From Saccoglossus kowalevskii (lineage: Eukaryota > Hemichordata > Enteropneusta > Harrimaniidae): DNA of 44,789 nucleotides. Each line of letters begins with the position of its first letter. The first letter of the stretch is position 1. Where the stretch lies: the NCBI RefSeq assembly GCF_000003605.2, contig NW_003132711.1:1-44789 (forward strand), given 5' to 3'. The translations under genes were made by a program, and so were the position numbers. The notes beneath the pieces were generated by a model that was given only the letters and a program-made list of their open reading frames with translations, had not been told where the DNA came from and did not search any database. This document shows, piece by piece, positions 33,561-41,820 of the stretch.

Positions 33561-35013
33561 AATGTTATTGGTAGTGTCATAGAGATATGCTACCTGACAC
33601 AGTGGTTGTGAAGATGTTATTGATAGTGTCATATTGACATGCAACCTGACGCAGTGGTTGTAAATATGTTATTGGTACTGTCATAGAGCCATGATATCTG
33701 ACACAGTGGTTGTAAATATGTTATTAGTACTGTCATAGAGACATGCTATCTGACACAGTTGTTGTGAAGATGTTATTGGTAGTGTCATAGAGACATGCTA
33801 TCTGACACAGTTGTTGTGAAGATGTTATTGTAGTGTCATAGAGACATGCTACCTGACACAGTGGTTGTGAAGATATTATTGGTAGAGTCATAGAGACATG
33901 CTACCTGACACAGTGGTTGCGATGATGTTATTGGTAGTGCCATAGAGACATGCTATCTGACACTGTTGTTATGAAGATGTTATTGGTAGTGCCATAGAGA
34001 CTGACACAGTGGTTGTGAAGATGTTATCGGAAGTGTTATATAGACATAATATCTGACACAGTTGTTATAAAGACGTTATTGGTAGTGTCATAGAGACATG
34101 CTATCTGACACAGTGGTTGTGAAGATATTATTGGTAGTGTCATAGAGACATACTATCTGACACAGTTGTTGTGAAGATGTTATTGGTAGTGTCATAGAGA
34201 CATACTATCTGACACAGTTGTTGTGAAGATGTTATTGGTAGTGTCATAAAGACATGCTATCTGACACAGTTGCTGTGAAGATGTTAATGGGAGTGTCGTA
34301 GAGACATGCTACCTGACACAGTGGTTGTGAAGATGTTATTGGTAGTGTCATAGAGACATGCTACCTGACACAGTGGTTGTGAAGATGTTATTGGTACTGT
34401 CATAGAGACATGCTACCTGACACAGTGGTTGTGAAGATGTTATTGGTAGTGTCATATAGACATGCTACCTGACACAGTGGTTGTGAAGATGTTATTGATA
34501 TTGTCATATAGACATGCTACCTGACACAGTGGTTGTGAAGATGTTATTGATAGTGTCATATAGACATGCTACCTCACACAGTGGTTGTGAAGATGTTATT
34601 GGTAGTGTCATAGAGACATGCTACCTGACACAGTGGTTGTGATGATGTTATAGGTAGGGTCATAGAGACATGCTATCTGACACAGTGGTTGTGAAGATGT
34701 TATTGGTTGTGTCATATAGACATGCTACCTGACACAGTGGTTGTGAAAATATTATTGGTAGTGTCATAGAGACATGCTATCTGACACAGTGGTTGTAAAG
34801 ATGTTATCGGAAGTGTTATATAGACATAATATCTGACACCGTTGTTATAAAAATGTTATTGGTAGTGTCATAGAGACATGCTATCTGACACAGTGGTTGT
34901 AAAGATGTTATCGAAAGTGTTATATAGACATAATATCTGACACCGTTGTTATAAAATGTTATTGGTAGTGTATTAGATACATGCTATCTGACCGGGTTGT
35001 TGTGAAAATGTTA
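33561..35013 (+). repeat. Composite HOR module, copy j
   Basis: Begins at GAGATATGCTACC and contains GACGCAG, CGATGATG (about 33,920), the last 44-bp monomer of the window (33997), CGGAAG 34028 and 34808, a changed TCGAAAG copy (about 34,912) and ACCGGG (34988, 991 bp after the 44-bp monomer). Local oddities are GAGCCATGATATC (about 33,687), TATAGGTAGGG (about 34,650) and TGTATTAGATAC (about 34,970). Confidence 0.87.
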
Positions 35014-35939
35014 TTGGTAGTGTCATAAAGACACGCTACATGACACAGTTGTTGTGAAGATGTTATTGGTAATGTCATAGAGACATGCTATCTAACACAG
35101 TTGTTGTGAAGATGTTATTGGTAGTGTCATAGAGACATGCTATCTGACACAGTGGTTGTGAAAATGTTATTGGTAGTGTCATAGAGACATGCTATCTGAC
35201 ACAGTGCTTGTGAAGATGTTATTGGTAGAGTCATAGAGACATGCTACCTGACACAGTGGTTGTGAAGATGTTATTGGTAGTGTCATAGAGACATGCTATC
35301 TGACACAGTGGTTGTCAAGATGTTATTGGTAGTGTCATAGAGACATGCTATCTGACACAGTGGTTGTCAAGATGTTATTGGTAGTGTCATAGAGACATGC
35401 TATCTGACACAGTGGTTGTCAAGATGTTATTGGTAGTGTCATAGAGACATGCTACCTGACACAGTGGTTGTGAAGATGTTATTGGTAGTGTCATAGAGAC
35501 ATGCTATCTGATACAGTGGTTGTCAAGATGTTATTGGTAGTGTCATAGAGACATGCTATCTGACACAGTGGTTGCCAAGATGTTATTGGTAGTGTCATAG
35601 AGACATGCTACCTGACACAGTGGTTGTCAAGATGTTATTGGTAGTGTCATAGAGACATGCTATCTGACACAGTGGTTGTCAAGATGTTATTGGTAGTGTC
35701 ATAGAGACATGCTACCTGACACAGTGGTTGTGAAGATGTTATTGGTACTGTCATAGAGACATGCTACCTGACACAGTGGTTGTGAAGATGTTATTGGTAG
35801 TGTCATATAGACATGCTACCTGACACAGTGGTTGTGAAGATGTTATTGATAGTGTCAAATAGACATGCTACCTGACACAGTGGTTGTGAAGATGTTATTG
35901 ATAGTGTCATATAGACATGCTACCTCACACAGTGGTTGT
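35014..35939 (+). repeat. TGTCAAG-rich block (partner of 15.3-15.9 kb)
   Basis: After a short ACACGCTACATGAC linker, 35,189-35,741 repeats 15,310-15,862 at an offset of 19,879, including GATACAG and TTGCCAAG. It then switches to GGTACTGTC and GATAG units, the first GTCAAATAG monomer (35851) and TCACACAG (about 35,928). Confidence 0.86.
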
Positions 35940-37067
35940 GAAGATGTTATTGGTAGTGTCATAGAGACATGCTATCTGACACAGTGGTTGTGAAGATGTT
36001 ATTGGTAGTATCGTAGAGACATGCTATCAGACACAGTTGCTGCGAAGAAGTTATTGGTAGTGTCATAGAGACATGCTACCTGACACAGTTGTTGTGAAGA
36101 TGTTATTGGTAGTATCGTTGAGACATGCTATCAGACACAGTTGCTGCGAAGATGTTATTGGTAGTGTCATAGAGACATGCTACCTGACACAGTGGTTGTG
36201 AAGATGTTATTGGTAGTGTCATACAGACATGCTACCTGACACTGGCTGTGCAGATGTTATTGGTAGTGTCATAGAGACATGCTTCCTGACACAGTGGTTA
36301 TGAAGGTGTTATTGGTAGTGCCATAGAGACATGCTACCTGACACAGTTGTTGTAAAGATGTTATTGGTAGTATCATAGAGACATGCTATCAGACACAGTT
36401 CCTGTGAAGATGTTAATGGTAGTGTCGTAGAGACATGCTACCTGACACAGTGGTTGTGAAGATGTTATTGGTACTGTCATAGAGACATGCTACCTGACAC
36501 AGTGGTTGTGAAGATGTTATTGGTAGTGTCATATAGACATGCTACCTGACACAGTGGTTGTGAAGATGTTATTGATAGTGTCATATAGACATGCTATCTG
36601 ACACAGTGGTTGTAAAAATGTTATTGGTAGTGTCATAGAGACATGCTACCTGACACAGTGGTTGTGAAGATGTTATTGGTACTGTCATAGAGACATGCTA
36701 CCTGACACAGTGGTTGTGAAGATGTTATTGGTAGTGTCATATAGACATGCTACCTGACACAGTGGTTGTGAAGATGTTATTGATAGTGTCAAATAGACAT
36801 GCTACCTGACACAGTGGTTGTGAAGATGTTATTGATAGTGTCATATAGACATGCTACCTCACACAGTGGTTGTGAAGATGTTATTGGTAGTGTCATAGAG
36901 ACATGCTATCTGACGCAGTGGTTGTGAAGATGTTATTGGTAGTGTCATAGAGACATACTATCTGACACAGTTGTTGTGAAGATGTTATTGGTAGTGTCAT
37001 AGAGACATACTATCTGACACAGTTGTTGTGAAGATGTTATTGGTAGTGTCATAGAGACATGCTATCT
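35940..37067 (+). repeat. 1.1-kb block duplicated at 43.1-44.24 kb
   Basis: Matches 43,112-44,239 at an offset of 7,172, checked at TGCGAAG (36041; 43213 and 36145; 43317), ATCGTTGAG, the CACTGGCTGTGCAG 50-mer and GTCAAATAG (36785; 43957). About 35,740-36,245 also matches 41,820-42,325 at 6,080. Hallmarks are TATCAGACACAG with GCTGCGAAG. GAAGAAG at about 36,045 recurs only at about 37,655 (GTGAAGAAG) and near 44,722. Confidence 0.88.
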
Positions 37068-38344
37068 AACGCAGTGCTTGTGAAGATGTTATTGGTAGTG
37101 TCATAGAGACATGCTACCTGACACAGTGGTTGTAAAGATGTTATTGGTAGTGTCATGGAGACATGCTATCTGACACAGTTGTTGTGAAGATGTTATTGGT
37201 AGTGTCATAGAGACATGCTATCTAACACAGTGCTTGTGAAAATGTTATTGGTAGTGTCATAGTGACATGCTACCTGACACAGTGGTTGTAAATATGTTAT
37301 TAGTACTGTCATAGAGACATGCTATCTGACACAGTGGTTGTAAATATGTTATTAGTACTGTCATAGAGACATTCTATCTGACACATTTGTTCTGAAGATA
37401 TTATCGATAGTGTCATAGAGACATGCTACCTGACACAGTTGTTGTCAAGATGTTATTGGTAGTGTCATAGAGACATGCTATCTGACACAGTGGTTGTGAA
37501 GATGTTATTGGTAGTGTCATAGAGACATGCTATCTGACACAGTGGTTGTAAATATGTTATTAGTACTGTCATAGAGACATTCTATCTGACACATTTGTTC
37601 TGAATATATTAGCGATAGTGTCATAGAGACATGCTACATGACACAGTTGTTGTGAAGAAGTTATTGTAGTGCCATAGAGACATGCTATCTGACACAGTGG
37701 TTGTCAAGATGTTATTGGTAGTGACATACAGACGTGCTATCTGACACAGTTGTTGTGAAGATGTTATTGGTAGTGTCATAGAGACATGCTATCTGACACA
37801 GTGGTTGTGAAAATGTTATTGGTAGTGTCATAGAGACATGCTATCTGACACAGTGCTTGTGAAGATGTTATTGGTAGAGTCATAGAGACATGCTACCTGA
37901 CACAGTGGTTGTGAAGATGTTATTGGTAGTGTCATAGAGACATGCTATCTGACACAGTGGTTGTCAAGATGTTATTTGGTAGTGTCATAGAGACATGCTA
38001 TCTGACACAGTGGTTGTGAAGATGTTATTGGTAGTGTCATATAGACATGCTACCTGACACAGTGGTTGTGAAGATGTTATTGATAGTGTCATATAGACAT
38101 GCTACCTGACACAGTGGTTGAGAAGATGTTATTGATAGTGTCATATAGACATGCTACCTCACACAGTGGTTGTGAAGATGTTATTGGTAGTGTCATAGAG
38201 ACATGCTACCTGACACAGTGGTTGTAAAGATGTTATTGGTAGGGTCATAGAGACATGCTATCTGACACAGTGGTTGTGAAGATGTTATTGGTAGTGTCAT
38301 ATAGACATGCTACCTGACACAGTGGTTGTAAAAATGGTATTGGT
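37068..38344 (+). repeat. Mixed monomers with TTTGTTCTGAA subtypes
   Basis: ATTCTATCTGACACATTTG occurs near 37,371 and 37,577. GTGACATACAGACG lies at about 37,731 and recurs at 42.92 and 44.43 kb. About 37,540-37,830 matches 44,235-44,525 at an offset of 6,694. GTTATTTGG (about 37,974) has one extra T. The tail (38.0-38.34 kb) is a GATAG, TCACACAG, GGTAGGG tract like 17.3-17.6 kb, with TTGAGAAG at about 38,118. Confidence 0.82.
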
Positions 38345-39563
38345 AGTGTCATAGAGACATGCTATCTGACACAGTGGTTGTAAAGATGTTATCGGAAGTG
38401 TTATATAGACATAATATCTGACACCGTTGTTATAAAAATGTTATTGGTAGTGTCATAGAGACATGCTATCTGACACAGTGGTTGTAAAGATGTTATCGGA
38501 AGTGTTACATAGATATAATATCTGACACCGTTGTTATAAAAATGTTATTGGTATTGTCATAGAGACATGCTATCTGACCGGGTTGTTGTGAAAATATTAT
38601 TGGTAGTGTCATAAAGACACGCTACATGACACAGTTGTTGTGAAGATGTTATTGGTAGTGTCATAGAGACATGCTATCTAACACAGTTGTTGTGAAGATG
38701 TTATTGGTAGTGTCGTAGAGACATGCTATCTAACACAGTTGTTGTGAAGATGTTATTGGTAGTGTCATAGAGACATGCTATCTAACACATTTGTTGTGAA
38801 GATGTTATTGGTAGTGTCATAGAGACATTCTATCTGACACAGTGCTTGTGAAGATGTTAATGGTAGTGTCATAGAGACATGCTATCTAACACAGTTGTTG
38901 TGAAAATGTTATTGGTAGTGTCATAGAGACATGCTATCTAACACAGTTGTTGTGAAGATGTTATTGGTAGTGTCATAGAGACATGCTATCTGACACAGTG
39001 GTTGTGAAGATGTTAATGGTAGTGTCATAGAGACATACTATCTGACACAGTTGTTGTGAAGATGTTATTGGTAGTGTCATAGAGACATACTATCTGACAC
39101 AGTTGTTGTGAAGATGTTATTGGTAGTGTCATAGAGACATGCTATCTAACGCAGTGCTTGTGAAAATGTTATTGGTAGTGTCATAGAGACATGCTATCTG
39201 ACACAGTGGTTGTAAAGATGTTATGGGTAGTGTCATAGAGACATGCTACCTGACACAGTGGTTGTAAATATGTTATTAGTACTGTCATAGAGACATGCTA
39301 TCTGACACAGTGGTTGTAAAAGATGTTATTGGTAGTGTCATAAAGACATGCTATCTGACACAGTGGTTGTAAAGATGTTATGGGTAGTGTCATAGAGACA
39401 TGCTACCTGACACAGTGGTTGTAAATATGTTATTAGTACTGTCATAGAGACATGCTATCTGACACAGTTGTTGTGAAGATGTTATTGGTAGTGTCATAAA
39501 GACATGCTACCTGACACAGTTGTTGTGAGATGTTATTGGTAGTGTCATAGAGACATGCTATCT
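38345..39563 (+). repeat. Right-hand copy of 28.56-29.73 kb
   Basis: Contains the last CGGAAG pair (38393, 38497) and last ACCGGG (38574) of the window, then the TAACACAG, TGTCGTAG and ATGGG/TAAATATG linker. It differs from its partner by one extra CATACTATC monomer and by TAAAAGATG (about 39,318) and GTGAGATG (about 39,525). Beyond here no CGGAAG monomer is seen. Confidence 0.88.
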
Positions 39564-40691
39564 GGCACAGTGGTTGTGAAGATATTATTGGTAGTGTCAT
39601 AGAGACATACTATCTGACACAGTTGTTGCGAGGATGTTATTGGTAGTGCCATAGAGACGTGCTATCTGACACTGTTGTTGTGAAGATGTTATTGGTAGTG
39701 TCATAAAGACATGCTACCTGACACAGTTGTTGTGAAGATGTTATTGGTAGTGTCATAGAGACATGCTACCTGACACAGTGGTTGTGAAAATGTTATTGGT
39801 AGTGTCATAGAGACATGCTATCTGACACAGTGGTTGTAAAGATGTTATGGGTAGTGTCATAGAGACATGCTACCTGACACAGTGGTTGTGAAGGTGTTAT
39901 TGGTAGTGTCATAGAGACATGCGATCTAACGCAGTGCTTGTGAAAATGTTATTGGTAGTGTCATAGAGACATGCTACCTGACACAGTGGTTGTGAAAATG
40001 TTATTGGTAGTGTCATAGAGACATGCTACCTGACACAGTGGTTGTAAATATGTTATTAGTACTGTCATAGAGACATGCTATCTAACACAGTGCTTGTGAA
40101 AATGTTATTGGTAGAGTCATAGAGACATGCTATCTGACACAGTGGTTGTGAAGATGTTATTGGTAGTGTCATAAAGACATGCTATCTGACACAGTTGTTG
40201 TGAAGATGTTATTGGTAGTGTCATAGAGACATGCTATCTAACACAGTGGTTGTCAAGATGTTATTGGTAGTGTCATAGAGACATACTATCTGCCACAGTT
40301 GTTGTGAAGATGTTATTGGTAGTGTCATAAAGACATGCTATCTGACGCAGTGGTTGTCAAGATGTTATTGGTAGTGTCATAGAGACATGCTATCTGACAC
40401 AGTGGTTGTCAAGGTGTTATTGGTAGTGTCATAGAGACATACTATCTGACACAGTTGTTGTGAAGATGTTATTGGTAGTGTCATAAAGACATGCTATCTG
40501 ACACAGTGGTTGTGAAGATGTTATTGGTAGTGTCATAGAGACATGCTATATGACACAGTGGTTGTCAAGGTGTTATTGGCACTGTCATAGAGACATGCTA
40601 TCTGACACAGTGGTTGTCAAGGTGTTATTGGTAGTGTCATAGAGACATGCTGTCTGACACAGTTGTTGTGAAGATGTTATTGGTAGTGTCA
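39564..40691 (+). repeat. Right-hand copy of 16.0-16.9 kb with a short lead-in
   Basis: The lead-in has CTGGCACAG, GCGAGGATG and CACTGTTGTTG. From about 39,695 it follows 15,970-16,915. The extra monomer relative to the partner lies at about 39,980-40,030. GCGATCTAACGCAG (39921) is a private change. Confidence 0.86.
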
Positions 40692-41820
40692 TGGAGACAT
40701 GCTATCTGACACAGTGGTTGTGAAGATGTTATTGGTAGTGTCATAGAGACATGCTATCTAACACAGTGCTTATGAAAATGTTATTGGTAGTGTCATAGAG
40801 ACATGCTACCTGACACAGTGGTTGTAAATATGTTATTAGTACTGTCATAGAGACATGCTATCTGACACAGTGGTTGTAAATATGTTATTAGTACTGTCAT
40901 AGAGACATTCTATCTGACACATTTGTTCTGAAGATATTATCGATAGTGTCATAGAGACATGCTACCTGACACAGTTGTTGTCAAGATGTTATTGGTGGTG
41001 TCATAGAGACATGCTATCTGACACAGTGGTTGTCAAGATGTTATTGGCAGTGTCATAGAGACATGCTACCTGACACAGTGGTTGTGAAGATGTTATTGGT
41101 CGTGCCATACAGACATGCTATCTGACACAGTTCTTGTGAAGATGTTATTGGTAGTATCATAGAGATATGCTACCTGACACAGTGATTGTGAAGATGTTAT
41201 TGGTAGTGTCATGGAGACATGCTACCTGACACTGTGATTATGAAGGTGTTATTGGTAGTGCCATAGAGACATGCTATCTGACACAGTTGTTGTGAAGATG
41301 TTATTGGTAGTATCGTAGAGACATGCTATCAGACACAGTTGCTGCGAAGATGTTATTGGTAGTGTCATAGAGACATGCTACCTGACACAGTGGTTGTGAA
41401 GATGTTATTGGTAGTGTCATACAGACATGCTACCTGACACTGGCTGTGCAGATGTTATTGGTAGTGTCATACAGACATGCTTCCTGACACAGTGGTTATG
41501 AAGGTGTTATTGGTAGTGCCATAGAGACATGCTACCTGACACAGTTGTTGTGAAGATGTTATTGGTAGTATCATAGAGACATGCTATCAGACACAGTTGC
41601 TGTGAAGATGTTATTGGTAGTGTCATAGAGACATGCTACCTGACACAGTGGTTGTGAAGATGTTATTGGTACTGTCATAGGGACATGCTTCCTGACACAG
41701 TGGTTGTGAAGATGTTATTGGTAGTGTCATATAGACATGCTATCTGACACAGTGGTTGTAAAAATGTTATTGGTAGTGTCATAGAGACATGCTACCTGAC
41801 ACAGTGGTTGTGAAGATGTT
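40692..41820 (+). repeat. Mixed monomers; start of the right-end TATCAGAC family
   Basis: ATTCTATCTGACACATTTG at 40907 lies exactly 3,536 bp (68 x 52) from 37371, with a shared TAAATATG pair before it. Then come GGTCGTGCC, TATCGTAG, TATCAGACACAG with GCTGCGAAG (41343), CACTGGCTG (about 41,434), TTCCTGACAC and TACTGTC. No unique DNA is present. Confidence 0.8.
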
